Shown piece by piece: positions 52,901-61,232 of a stretch of 64,000 nt of DNA. How positions within the stretch are numbered: the first letter of the stretch is position 1; each line of letters starts with the position of its first letter. Under the pieces are notes generated by a model. The model worked only from the letters and a program-made list of their open reading frames with translations. It was not told the DNA's origin and did not search any database. The stretch is from Pycnococcus provasolii (lineage: Eukaryota; Chlorophyta; Pseudoscourfieldiophyceae; Pseudoscourfieldiales; Pycnococcaceae), in contig OW568901.1 in NCBI GenBank assembly GCA_938743325.2, positions 186,001 to 250,000 of the forward strand, written 5' to 3'. The position numbers and the translations under genes were made by a program.

Positions 52901-53478
52901 GAGAGCTGGTTTCGCAAGCGCTGTACCACGTCGGCGTATTGGTGTTTCAGTTGTGCGAAATGGATAAGGGAAGTAGACGTTTCGTTGTTGTTGTTGTTGT
53001 TGTTGTTGTGGGTGATGGTGTTGGTGGCATTGTTCTCGGTGTTGGAGTTGCTCTCGCCGCCGCCGTCTCCGTCGTCATCATCGGTGCTGTCGTCTGTCGT
53101 TGAAGCCGACGACGCGACCGTTGTCGCTCCGTCGCACATACCCAGCCTTCTGAGTTCGCGTCGCAGTGCCCGTGTTTCGTCCGCATGTTTCTCGACGGTG
53201 CTGAGAAGTTCCTGCGTAGCGGCCGAAGCCGCGTTCGTCGCTTCGTGTGCTCTCGTGCGCCACTCTTCGCACATCTTGCACGTCGCTGCTGTGCAAGCGG
53301 TGTTGTGTTTGTCGCAGACTTTGCGGGCGGCCTTTCCGTTTCCCTTGACGACGATGACATGCTTGTTGGTGGCGCAGTTGTCCGAGCCTCGCTTGTGTAG
53401 GTTGTATTCTTTGACGTCTTTGAATAGGTTGCACGCGCGTGGTCCTAGCAGCACTCTCGGCATACTCTGTTTGTCCAT
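46906..53478 (-). CDS. Giant coiled-coil protein (2190 residues)
   Basis: Starts at ATG 53478 (MDKQSMPRVLL); the frame upstream is open but repeat-like. The first 75 residues have a Cys/His-rich segment (ACNLFKDV, CDKHNTACTAATCKMCEEW) that may bind zinc. About 1300 residues follow of Ala/Glu-rich heptad sequence, i.e. a very long coiled coil with many 'EAAAAREDA / ELEA' type units. The C-terminal third is disordered and includes tandem ASTSPM(V/T)xxMVDTSAETVSAEVR repeats (coded at about 48310-48560), TPMGISW/TPMGVSW motifs, and a D-Q-D-Q run (47690-47760). Size and layout suggest a basal-body, rootlet, Golgi-tether or cytoskeletal scaffold; no homologue is recognised. Confidence 0.7.
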   Translation of the reverse strand: MDKQSMPRVLLGPRACNLFKDVKEYNLHKRGSDNCATNKHVIVVKGNGKAARKVCDKHNTACTAATCKMCEEWRTRAHEATNAASAATQELLSTVEKHADETRALRRELRRLGMCDGATTVASSASTTDDSTDDDDGDGGGESNSNTENNATNTITHNNNNNNNNETSTSLIHFAQLKHQYADVVQRLRNQLSSTEKRLELAEQSRDAANAHAAAQQASARAAIARAAEAESRAINAQAEAAQHMEAAKKKKLDAEASIASSELKATEATARLDESRITQNALRAAASEAAAECTQLRQSLVEMERTAHVAGASVQSLEKQIAKWKSWSLRKRQQVSKAKLDANVRYFALTWRARAAACTKARLEGSTRKALEDTEEAKHLASSAEERCSNLAVRNAALEEALAASQDARRSSEIALSEASSSLEKEHDTLSAQKLAANAAAAAAAAREKALRSELNEAEKRIEDAEQKLGEASACASAAHDEVSSMRLRIEAQDSEAEVLRARLHAASQAARLAEDEAAAGRREDAERRENAEAAAFSATRALQRAQQESAAVECELEAERVSFQAAAAASVEELSQAHARIRQLDADVAKLTTDASTAHEAASAHAAQNAQLTSQVAQLTTEAAAAREDASTSASTAAQRVASAREAVEHAVAAEVAAFQGSVSAGESNVQHAIDQATTELRATVDAEIAIMQEMVSRREGEMADLVSEAQKAGEAAVMDARHSREKLAHVLAELECVQKDAAEERRLRERAETSAADAGIRNSSLESKLKDAMEAEGRVRALLQATEQDRDVALDEASALQEEELPNEHLRRDYIKLLNDHKRLREDWDTQRNATNSASTRLDEIYTKWASALEENNALSREVADLTEKLAQVEQARATSDAESTSRREKLATAEEMLTSTTASLDAVKERAENAESSLREAEERVTNLAEKLTTATELLATAEQARAYVQAELDAAKEVRTSMEARLEANSLERSEWAAVSAELAVMRPQLARSSAELATRENELDAARKERNAAVEAQGEADRAAASLRDELDTLERARASLSEELCALRKDHEATASKLERMQSDAPRAAALMHDMHSNVKNLSNDLARLKEDASASAGEALAALTEDFAPSILAALQSAANGPPADTTLAAQAQSLELIASELRLKVSEGRAEREVLRSQISDLSEDAGASARRLAYAEWQVDEHAAQLTMSRAECTRLSEELLELEKLRDTSAQLSASRAETERLSETLAVTEHALAEAKQELTKARDLAKATTPRRTILAREKEKMKGELASASSSLADLKEKYANLERDHAKLVAAYAALRDAARNTRERSENALHEARAELEASRKELNRLQQPSVVAEATTPQLAPMPNSEHEEKEAVRLATEDLPQQATALREDLTSMTTRRTPSLGPLATTGTTTATAELLPHHASSSRALPAETPHRRSRLAVLEDVKDLAEAAVAAAAAFSSPSIPATESIETPQSSKLKASASTPMGISWTPAPASFPAMTPMGVSWAVPVEQFQEEEEEEENSLAMEDSPSPRSNPFATWQTSLSFSSPREARRVKRRVAAKTTPMSVTREGRETAELMNESTSPISPIAALVDTSTSPMILPDRTDTATGADVPQFVASATSPMVTRGTDFATETETVHTRAASTSPMVGGMVDTSAETVSAEVRAASTSPMVGGMVDTSAETVSAEVRAASTSPMTVHAVDTSAETVSAEVRAVSTSPMTHYMPDLSLAKMDHGNASPKLTEASEEAIFKHEAVSEVMLNVERGHINTRQMPPRTLEENGGDTANHTAELGTFTDFGGVFALHPTNFSQPFALNYDAPSPTDTATTAAGEDLTPGTMVALLEVSGVPSPAVTSEDAIDAEDANDADADVHEAASAAPRSLMFDPLADSIPSRRRVHRGIDEEQYEDEDQDQDQDQDQDQDQDQDQDQDEDEDEDQDQEAVTPEMTHKELTKPDSVAVPTSARAEAVRRLARPALQAALARAPVPGGEPIPSVPRAGAVSVYKSTHKAAPITDDTPTRRMFLRGGLDHSPMEAALDENGDVADEKKTPTAAEAPSSSEPTRILPSGLKRSRSDEERAAVARLHAVRWVDLEAADSSAQRHPDGRRASPRRRSASARRRATGKQSPWKHPEHLDLEKIFVPLPVMADKKSEPTMPAPTRSVPAKTAGGTPSSRGQPLSRVAENTNATTTMLR

Positions 53479-53847
53479 GGCGGGAGGTTGTGTTTTGTGC
53501 GAGGAGGGGAGAGGGGAGGGGAGGTTGTGTTGTGTTGTGTTGTGTTGTGTGCGAGGAGGGGAGAGGGGAGAGTTACACGAGTTCGACCTGTCCGGGGCGC
53601 CTTCAAACGGGTCGGGGGAACGGAAGGGAAGGGAATAACGGGTTTGAATTCCAAATCCCAAACTCCACCTCGCATCCCTCCATCCAGAATGGCCGGGGAA
53701 CTTCTCTCCAGCCCTTAAACCCCAACCTGAAATCCTTTTTCTCGCAAACCCCGATATTCCCTGGCCTTGCTTCCACGGAGCACAACGGGCCATACGTTAT
53801 TAATATGCCCTTGGCACAACCTTCGATCTACCACCCTCTTACCCGCC
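53479..53847. promoter_or_regulatory. Divergent promoter region
   Basis: Between the coiled-coil gene (-) and TPR gene (+). GAGGGGAGAGGGGAG and TTGTGTTGTG microsatellites occupy 53502-53570. AAACCCCGATATTCC, a variant of the recurring CCCCGAAT motif, is at 53745-53760, about 95 bp before the TPR start. Confidence 0.4.
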
Positions 53848-54801
53848 ATGCCGCCCAAGACGACGACGACGACGACGACGCGCAGAGCCACGGGCGGGCA
53901 GCGGCCGCACGAGGCGACGGCGCGGGCACGACACGGCCTCGTGCCAACGCTCACTCACGGAGCGGCAGTCGCGCTCTGCTGGACGCTCGGGGCGGACCTC
54001 TACCACAACAACGGTATCACGGCGACGGAACCAGCGCGAGCGGCTTCCGCGGTGGTCGCGCCGGTCGCCGCGGACTACTGGAAAGCACGAGGGGACGCCC
54101 TGCTGGAGGTGGGGGAAGTCGCGAGCGCGCTTGGAGCCTACGATAAGGCACTTGCAGACGACAAGTCGCTGTGCGGTGCCATCTACGGACGTGGTGTTGC
54201 GCTGGAACGTATGAGCGAGATGGAGCCCGCGCGTGACGCTCTGCTGCAAGCCGTCGCGTGCGCACGACGCGACGCCAAGGACGCAAAGAGCGACGTTGCT
54301 CCGGAACCTGTCGTGCGTCTCGCACAAGTTGAAGCGAAACTTGGCGAGTGGGCGAGTGCACGAGACAACTTTGCCGAGGCGTCGGACGTAATGCTCAGAC
54401 GGAGAGACAAGGCGCGAGCGGAAGGCGCACGGCTGTCCAGTGCGCTGGCAGCGTTCGAGGCGGCGACGTCGGACGACGAGCGCATGTCAGCCACACGCAT
54501 TGTCGCGGCAGAGGCACGCCGTCGGTCAACGGCGGAGATTCGCGTCGCCCTTGTCGCAATGCAGTGGGCGACAGGGTCTGTCGACCAGGCGGAGGACAAC
54601 TGGCGTATCTGCTGTGCGGACGGATGCAGTGCAGGAACGCGCCAAAATGCCGCGGCGTTGGCACTTGACGATGGTAGTGCTTGGGGTCCGAGGCTGAAGA
54701 AAAAGCTTCGGGACTTCCTCGTGTTTAGCGGTGCACCGGCCGGTTATCCCGGCGCACCTAAGCAGTTGGGTGATACACGTGGCGTGCTGAAGATGCCATG
54801 A
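53848..54801 (+). CDS. TPR protein, probably plastid
   Basis: 317 residues from ATG at 53848 (context CCCGCCATGCCG). The N-terminal ~60 residues are Thr/Arg/Ala-rich and include a hydrophobic patch (GAAVALCWTLGADLY) like a plastid targeting region. TPR-like helices follow: YWKARGDALLEVGEVASALG, AYDKALADDKSLCGAIYGRG, ALERMSEMEPARDALLQAVA and RLAQVEAKLGEWASARDNFAEA. Near the end, ALVAMQWATGSVDQAEDNW followed by CSAG resembles the C-terminal 'GD...AE..W....' segment of cyanobacterial and chloroplast TPR proteins. Role unknown; a scaffold in the plastid is plausible. Confidence 0.65.
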   Translation: MPPKTTTTTTTRRATGGQRPHEATARARHGLVPTLTHGAAVALCWTLGADLYHNNGITATEPARAASAVVAPVAADYWKARGDALLEVGEVASALGAYDKALADDKSLCGAIYGRGVALERMSEMEPARDALLQAVACARRDAKDAKSDVAPEPVVRLAQVEAKLGEWASARDNFAEASDVMLRRRDKARAEGARLSSALAAFEAATSDDERMSATRIVAAEARRRSTAEIRVALVAMQWATGSVDQAEDNWRICCADGCSAGTRQNAAALALDDGSAWGPRLKKKLRDFLVFSGAPAGYPGAPKQLGDTRGVLKMP

Positions 54802-55080
54802 GAAGCTTAGTTGTTAAATAGTAGATGTAACTCCAAGACAGTTTTATCTCCCAAGATAATAGGACGCCTTTTTGAGACTGTAGATTGAGAAGTCGAAGGT
54901 TAACTCACGTGTGACGATGTTTGATGCACGCACGGTTGGTGGTGAGCGCGACGACAACGACACCAGGCGCAAGCGGAGCCTCTATTTGAACGGACTGGTT
55001 GGAAATCCGTGAAACCAGGCACTGCAACTTTGTTTTTTTGTCAGAAAGCGACGACTTGTTACAAAAGTTCTGTAAGAACT

Positions 55081-56021
55081 TTAAAACGGCAAGCGCTGGT
55101 AGAACCAGCGGTTCTTGCCGCTCTCGAAGCGCTCCTCCAACAGCTTTTTCGCCTTCTTCTGCGCCTCCACCTTCTTCGTGGCGTTGTCAAGGACGTCGGG
55201 CGTGACGACGCCCTTGAGGTCCACGTCGAGCGTGTAACGCGTGGGCATGAGGTGGTTGTAGTTGGTCATCTTCACGAAGCACTTCAGGCGCTTGTCCTTG
55301 GCTTGTTTCTCCTTGGAGTCCTTTCGCTTGACACGGCGCGGGTATTTCGAAAGGCCAACCACGAGAGCATGTCCGTACGCGCGTCCCGATGTGCCGTCGT
55401 CGTAGTTCTTGACGATCACAGCCTTCTTGCCGGCGTATCGGCCCTGCAGCATCAAAACAACCTTACCAGGCTTGAGGAATTTCACTGTTGGTTATAGTTT
55501 GTTTGTTTGTCGGGGTAAACATCGTGTTAGTCGTGTGTTTTTGTGCCTGGACGTTGTGAACGTCAAACATCACCGCATATCTCTCTTTCCCTCAGCCCCC
55601 ACCCAGGATCAAGGACAGAAACGAAACGACAACGACAAGGACGCGGCGGTAGCGGCAACGGCAACGGCAACGATCGGTCAGCCGACGGGTGTGATGTGCT
55701 GATAGCCTCCACAAGCATCACACAAACGTCGAGCCGGCTTATACAGCACCCGTCGCCGCAGCCTCGTGTGCGTATCTCTCCCCTTCTCTTTTCAGGATGG
55801 AGGAGGGTAGGCGCACAAGGCTGCGTGAAGACAAGGCGACGTGTGCGTGCGCTCGCCCTCTGGTTGTCTTCGCCGTCGGGTTTGCGGCGCGTCCGTCGCC
55901 GAAGCACCCGCCACCGTCCTTCCGCCCTTGCGCGCGCGCGCGCGTGTGTGTGTATTTTTGCGTCGTTCCGTCCCCCTCCCTTCCCCTCCCTCTTCGCCTA
56001 TTCGTAGTTGCACGTACCCAT
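55081..56021 (-). CDS. RPL27: 60S ribosomal protein eL27 (RPL27), two exons
   Basis: 135-residue large-subunit protein. Exon 1 (56021-56018) is only ATGG. The intron (56017-55485, 533 bp) starts GTACGT and ends CAACAG. Exon 2 (55484-55081) begins TG AAA TTC. Joining gives [20 protein letters not shown], the normal eL27 start; without the intron the frame would have to begin with a GTG. The remainder ([41 protein letters not shown]) is full length. Exon 1 faces the divergent PHT4-like gene across about 390 bp. The placement of exon 1 is inferred from splice motif and frame. Confidence 0.95.
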
Positions 56022-56408
56022 GGCTGCTTGCCGTTGTCGTAGGATGGCGACGGAGAGGAGAGAGGGGAGGGGAGAGGGCAGGGCAGGGCAGGGGAGAGGG
56101 GGCACGACGGCGGCGGCACGACGCAGTCTGGGCCTCAGGGGATACCGGATCCGATTCCCGTGGACTTGCGAGGAGGAAACCGGTATCCAAATTATCCCAG
56201 AAATTCGGGGTTCAGAATTGTTGGGGATTCAACAAAACCCCAACTCGGAATCCCAGGCTCGGTCTCTTTGACGCGTTCCCGATGCATTGTTCAACGAGGG
56301 TTCCCCCGAAGGACCCCCTCCCTCCCTCCCCTCCCTTCCCCTTCTTCGACGTGTACGTGTCTTGGAGCCGATAACGTCACCTCACCTCCGACGCCTTGCC
56401 CTCGAACG
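56022..56408. promoter_or_regulatory. Divergent promoter region
   Basis: Between RPL27 exon 1 (-) and the PHT4-like gene (+). GGGGAGAGGG-type purine tract at 56055-56105. AATTCGGGGTT (56202-56212), the reverse of the AAACCCCGAAT motif found before other genes, lies about 200 bp before the transporter ATG. Confidence 0.4.
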
Positions 56409-57974
56409 ATGGCGCTTCACATGTCGGCTCAGGCGCAGACGACAAGGCGCGGCTGGAACCTCTCGAGCAGCACGCCACGCGCTCGGGCAGCACGTACGCT
56501 CGCACGTGGAAATGCCAGAACGCACGGGGCCGTAGGTCAAAGACGGCTACGTGCACTTGCTTCAAGACAAACACGGCGACACTCCGACACAACCAGTCTC
56601 GTCGCCGCTAGGTCATCCACAACATCGATCGCGCAAACTTCGTCGGAAAGCTCGGACGACTCGGGGGAGTCACGCTCCTCCACCGAAGCCGAAGCGCACA
56701 CTCACTGGAGAAACGTTGCCATCCTCGTCGCGGGTGTGATGCTGACGGTCAACATGCACCGCTCAGCATTCTCCAGCGTGGCTATGGTGCTCCAGAAAGA
56801 CTACGCAATCACAACGTCGCAGATGGGACTTCTGCACAGCGCGCAGCTGTGGGGATACGGCGCCGGGCAAATACCGTCTGGGATACTCGCGGATAAAATC
56901 GGCGGGCCACTCATACTCTTCGCGGGTGCATTCATGTGGAGCGTGTGCACAGCCTTCTTCCCTCACGTCGCGTCGTGGACAAACCCCTTCATCGCCATGG
57001 TGATCTTGCGCATCCTGTTTGGATTCTTCTCAGCCGTTGCCTTGCCTGCAACAACCGCGACGACGTCGCAGGTCGTTCCGCTCGCCAGAAGAGCAACCAC
57101 AATCAGCCTCATCTACGCGTCGTTCAACATGGGAACCGTGGTCGGCATGGCTGCCACACCTGCACTCACCGTCACTGGCGGGTGGTCCAAGTCATTCGAA
57201 CTGTACGGATCCATCGGCATGGTGTGGAGTGCCGCCGCACTCATCTTTCTGTTCGTCACCAAGGCGGGAATGCAGAAACGTCTGCCAAAGGAGAATGCAA
57301 AGGCGAATCGCGGCAGCAGGATACAAAATACTTGGAAACAGCTAACGTCCATGTCGCGTGGGTCCATCCTACAGATTCTTGGCCTGCTGTGGTCACACAG
57401 TGTGATCGGATTCGGGTACTTTGTTCTGCTGAGTTGGGTGCCCACATTCCTATCGTCGCAGGTTGGCATGTCCAGCCCACGCATGCTAGGCCTTCTCAGC
57501 GCAGTGCCATTCCTCACCACGGCAATTCTCGCGTGCTTTGTGGGCAACATTGCTGACTACCTCATCGTGAAAAGAAAGTGGGCTGTGAGTGCAACGCGCA
57601 GGTTGATGATGGTGTTCTCCACATTGGGACCGGCGCTGGGACTAGCCATGCTCGCAATGACACCCACGCAGGCAACCTTCGCACCGTTGTACGCACTCAT
57701 CGCGCTGACAGTGTCCATGGGATTTCAGGCATTCAACTATCCAGGCTTCCACGCGTACGTGCAAGACGTTGCCGGCCCAAGCGGGAATGCCGGGCTGCTA
57801 CTCAGCGTGACGAACACGGGCGGCGTCATCTTCGGTGCGGTTGGAAATCTGCTCACGGGAGTGATGGTGGAAAAGACGGGCACGTTTGCGAGCGTGTTTT
57901 GGAGTAGCAGTGCTTTGTACGTCCTTAGCTTTTTTGTGTGGTGCACGATCATGACTGGCGAGGAGCTGAAGTGA
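56409..57974 (+). CDS. PHT4-like (SLC17-type) plastid phosphate transporter
   Basis: 521 residues. The first 95 are Arg/Ser/Thr/Ala-rich with no acidic residues until about 77, like a chloroplast transit peptide. The MFS domain then has 12 membrane segments: it starts HWRNVAILVAGVMLTVNMHR, and includes the SLC17/PHT4 signatures LLHSAQLWGYGAGQIPSGIL (about 142) and ADKIGGPLILFAG, LPATTATTSQVVPLARRAT, and later GNAGLLLSVTNTGGVIFGAV near TM11. Plant PHT4 (ANTR) proteins exchange inorganic phosphate or ascorbate across plastid membranes. Start ATG at 56409 (context ACGATGGCG). Confidence 0.85.
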   Translation: MALHMSAQAQTTRRGWNLSSSTPRARAARTLARGNARTHGAVGQRRLRALASRQTRRHSDTTSLVAARSSTTSIAQTSSESSDDSGESRSSTEAEAHTHWRNVAILVAGVMLTVNMHRSAFSSVAMVLQKDYAITTSQMGLLHSAQLWGYGAGQIPSGILADKIGGPLILFAGAFMWSVCTAFFPHVASWTNPFIAMVILRILFGFFSAVALPATTATTSQVVPLARRATTISLIYASFNMGTVVGMAATPALTVTGGWSKSFELYGSIGMVWSAAALIFLFVTKAGMQKRLPKENAKANRGSRIQNTWKQLTSMSRGSILQILGLLWSHSVIGFGYFVLLSWVPTFLSSQVGMSSPRMLGLLSAVPFLTTAILACFVGNIADYLIVKRKWAVSATRRLMMVFSTLGPALGLAMLAMTPTQATFAPLYALIALTVSMGFQAFNYPGFHAYVQDVAGPSGNAGLLLSVTNTGGVIFGAVGNLLTGVMVEKTGTFASVFWSSSALYVLSFFVWCTIMTGEELK

Positions 57975-58447
57975 CGAGTGGCTCACATACTATAATAGGA
58001 TAGCGCCGTTTTTTTTAAATATACATGTAACAAGACTACAGTTGTTGAACAAAATCTGTTTCCCCGTGGTTAGGGTATGGACAGGGTAGTACTAACTTGC
58101 TTTCTTTCCCCGTGGTGACGGAAAAGTCTCATTCTCCGTTCCCCTATCTAAGGTTGGCAATATTCTACGGAATGCGTATCAGCCATGGCGCTGGTGGGTT
58201 CGAGTAACAAGTAAAGAAGTGTAAAAGAAGAGAACGAAGTTACAATAGTAAATAGGGGTGGCCAAATACGCGCGTAATGTGTTTTCGAGCGCGTCATGAC
58301 GCGTCATGACGCGCTTGTCATGACGGTAAAGGCCTATTACGCGTCATCACGCAATTTCCGAAACCCCGAATCCGCCGCCGACTATTTTCATGGTGTTAAG
58401 GTGATTTCTGCTCATCCCCCGTTGTTTGGTCCCGTTATATGAACATT

Positions 58448-58534
58448 TAGGGTTACGGATAGGGTTACGCTAGGGTTACGGCGTTACGCTAGGGTTACGG
58501 ATTAGGGTTAGGGTTACAGGGTTAGGGTTAGGGA
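58448..58534. repeat. Degenerate TTAGGG/TTACGG array
   Basis: Mixed TTAGGG, TTACGG and GCTAGGG units over about 87 bp, ending TTAGGGTTAGGG. This is the most diverged of the telomere-like arrays in the window and is not near a gene start. Confidence 0.8.
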
Positions 58535-58967
58535 AAATGTGGATAACCGAGCCGTTCCAGAAGGTTTTGACATAATATTTTTTGTATACGACACGTCCTA
58601 ATTATGCTTAAGATGATTCCATGTCAAACTCGAACAGATCTGAAAACTTTTTTTTTTGGTACATATTCCGCGTTTGAAAAAAAAGCACGCTAAAAGGGGG
58701 AGTGACGGTTGTGAGATGTTCAGATGGAGTTTAGGGTTTATGGTTGGATGGGGACTCATTCAACAATGGGTCCCAGATGGTAGGAATAATGTATTGGAAG
58801 ATGGACGACTCTCGTTCCACACTGGCTCTGGTGTTAGTTGGAACATAGATGGAGGGCTGTGGGTAGTTTGGAATCTCATATGACAGATTGTCATATGGAA
58901 TAGGTCGAGGTGCCTCCTTGACATTGGACTTTTAACCAGGATATAGGTCGGAGTTCTCTCCCGACCT

Positions 58968-59452
58968 ATTCTCCCCTTGGAAGGGTCTGGCGCGCCGAGA
59001 CGCACTCGGGCACGCCCTTCACTTTTACCCCATAGTAACCTTCACTCTTCTCTTTTATTTATTTTCCCCACGGCGCCATACTTCTTTGACACTTACATGT
59101 CGACACCATGTCGACATATCCATGCTGCGCTCCTAATACGTAACCAATCAGGTGTCGACAGGTGACGTCGACTCCTTCACAAGATCTCTTAGAGATTCCA
59201 TTTTCTATATAATATCCAGTAGAGTTAGTAGTCCTGACTACTAACCCCCAAACCATAAACTCCAACATATCCAGTGATCCAATAATGGATCCCAGATCCA
59301 GGTATGAGTTATGACTCTCGTCAATTCTCCCCTTGGAAGGGTCTGGCGCGCCGAGACGCACTCGGGCACGCCCTTCACTTTTTACCCCATAGTAACCTTC
59401 ACTCTTCTCTTTTATTTATTTTCCCCACGGCGCCATACTTCTTTGACACTTA
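58968..59452. repeat. 128-bp direct repeat in a ~356-bp module
   Basis: Copies at 58968-59095 and 59324-59452 differ by one inserted T. Both run from ATTCTCCCCTTGGAAGGGTC through CTGGCGCGCCGAGACGCACT to TTTGACACTTA. Between them lies non-identical DNA with TATATAATA (59207-59215) and paired CCTATT/GTCGAC palindromes. On the minus strand each copy ends AAGGGGAGAAT, which resembles a retroelement polypurine tract. A degraded LTR element is possible but not shown. Confidence 0.7.
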
Positions 59453-59884
59453 GTGAACTTTTACTTTGACCATAAATATTTTAGAATTTCACACAAACTT
59501 TTTTGTACGGCGAGGTGGTGGTGTGCGCGTTGTCGCAGCGCGTGCGCGAGGTCTTCGGCACGTCGTGCACGCCAACGCTTAGCTTAAAATCACGTCTGGG
59601 TGGTCGGGAACACGTCACGAAGCAAACCCCGAATCGACAATTTTCGACCTTTTTTTGGTAGATCCAAACCCCTACAGAGCTCTTCGACCAAAAACGTGGT
59701 TATGGTTCTTCTCCGTTGTAGTTGGTCTGATGTCCAACTCTGTTGGTCGCAAGTTTTGGCGCGAGACAGATTGACTGTCGCGGTCACATTCGTTTAACTA
59801 AATTTAGGATGTCCTAACTCCTAACTCCTCGGAGGCTTGGGTGTCCCGTGAAGGTCTGAAGGATTTAGTGGTCCGGCCGAGAAG

Positions 59885-60183
59885 GACGACGACAACAATA
59901 ACCTCAATATCTACGAATCGCCGGACGTCACACACACAAAACACGTTCCTCCTCCCCTCAACCAGCTCTCCTCCCATTTCGCCGCCAGCACGGCTCACAC
60001 TGCCGCCTTTCGAAGAAGAAGAAAATAACATTGCCACTGCCGCCACCACTTCACCACAACCACAAGCCACCAAACGGCACACTTCATCACCAAAACTTCT
60101 ATACTCAATAGTGCCATAATAGGCTTTGTGAACTTCATTGTGTGAACGCCCACCCTAGTTTCATATGCAGCCATCGTGTTCGC
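59885..60183 (+). pseudogene. Truncated duplicate of the SulP transporter gene
   Basis: This stretch copies about 300 bp of the SulP gene's 5' coding part (parent at about 40540-40240, minus strand). Shared words include CTCAATATCTACGAATCGCC, CAACCAGCTCTCCTCCCATT and GGCTTTGTGAACTTCATTG. Against the parent it has small indels (for example one extra CA pair near 59932 and a CAACCA insertion near 60057) and a substitution turning a Cys-Thr codon pair region into a TGA near 60143. It stops right after ATCGTGTTC, before most membrane segments. It is a pseudogene fragment. Confidence 0.85.
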
Positions 60184-60908
60184 ATATGATCTTTGATGCG
60201 CTTGTTGACCTGCGACGCACCACCTGGATACACTTTCACCGCATTGAGAATGGCGTCACGATCCTCTTTCTTCCACGCCTCGGTACGCTGCACGACCATG
60301 CCGATCATCTTCACAATCACCTTGTCTACTCCCTTCTCCACCAAGAAGTCGACGAACGCCCTATGCTCCACCACCGGTAAGCAAGTCTCGAGTTTCGCCC
60401 TGCCGTCATCAATCGTACTTAGAATCACCCAAGATACACCATGCGCGCGTCAGAGATATGGGATCGTCCCAAGGCATCAAAATCAGCACGGTGTGTCCGA
60501 TACTCGCGACCGCCTCCTTGAACGTCGTGAACCACCAGTCGGGCGGCACTTGCAACCTCGCGCGCTGGTTGACTGTGAACACGTCGAACCACACGTGTAT
60601 GCATTCTCGGAGAGGCTGTTGAGAGCGTCAACGACATCCACTAATGTGTACTTCCACGCGTGCGATACGAACACCGTCGCGTCTTGCGCTTCATCGGCTT
60701 TTGTGTTGCTGAGCATCTCTGCGTACGGTATTTTGACTTGTTCTGTAGCAGGCTTGACGATACCAAAGCACACGTCGTTCGTCGTCATGAGCTCGAAGGG
60801 GATGTCGGCATACTGCACGCTCGTCCAGTCGGTTTTCCGTCGCCATTCTTGCCTGCGGCGTTCAAAACGCGCACGGTGCTCTTCAGGTTCTGCTGTGGTG
60901 ATTTGCAA
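60150..60908 (-). pseudogene. Frameshifted TIR-like 'SHAWKY' domain gene relic
   Basis: Three overlapping minus-strand readings together follow one protein family. The first (60908 to about 60600) contains ATVFVSHAWKYTLVDVVDAL. The second (about 60595-60430) contains VWFDVFTVNQRARLQVPPDW and VLILMPWDDPISLTRAWC. The third (60428-60150) contains TIDDGRAKLETCLPVVEHRAF, TEAWKKEDRDAI and NKRIKDHMRTRW. In algal proteins this order (SHAW.Y, FWFDxF, PW.dP..LTRAWC, then AW..EDR..I) forms one TIR-like module. Two frame changes, near 60597 and 60430, break it, and no start ATG or C-terminal repeats are found. It lies head-on against the SulP pseudogene. Confidence 0.7.
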
Positions 60909-61232
60909 GACATTGTCCGCCCCTCCGTCGTGTTCCGCCTTGAGGAATTCTTTTGCAGTCTAAACTTGTTGTTGCGTCGACGCCGGCGGCAATAAGGTGC
61001 ACGGACGGCGAGGAGTTCACCACCATGCGCTCCCCAAGGACTAACACCGCAGTCCACATCTGACAAGGGCTCATGGATGACGCAAACGTGTTTTGGCGTC
61101 TTTCGCAGGCTGAAGATGGCTTGACGCGTGCGTGGCTGCGTGCGGAGAAAAAGACCAGGTCTTTGTTTATTAACTACGTCCTCCACGTCTGATCCATCAT
61201 CATAACTTGCCGTAGTTATACCATCGATCGCA

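Larger units (their letters stand above)
57975..59884. other. Repeat-rich intergenic block
   Basis: About 1.9 kb with no supported gene. It has a TTAGGG/TTACGG array (58448-58534), a polypurine run AAAAGGGGGAG at about 58691-58701, and a duplicated module (58968-59452). GACGCGTCATGACGCGTCAT-type repeats occur at 58290-58350, and AAACCCCGAATC at 58371 and 59623. Confidence 0.5.

Noticed and set aside
52595-53638. A 347-residue ORF antisense to the coiled-coil gene
   Set aside because: Ser/Ala/Cys-rich translation of the complementary strand of Ala/Glu heptads.
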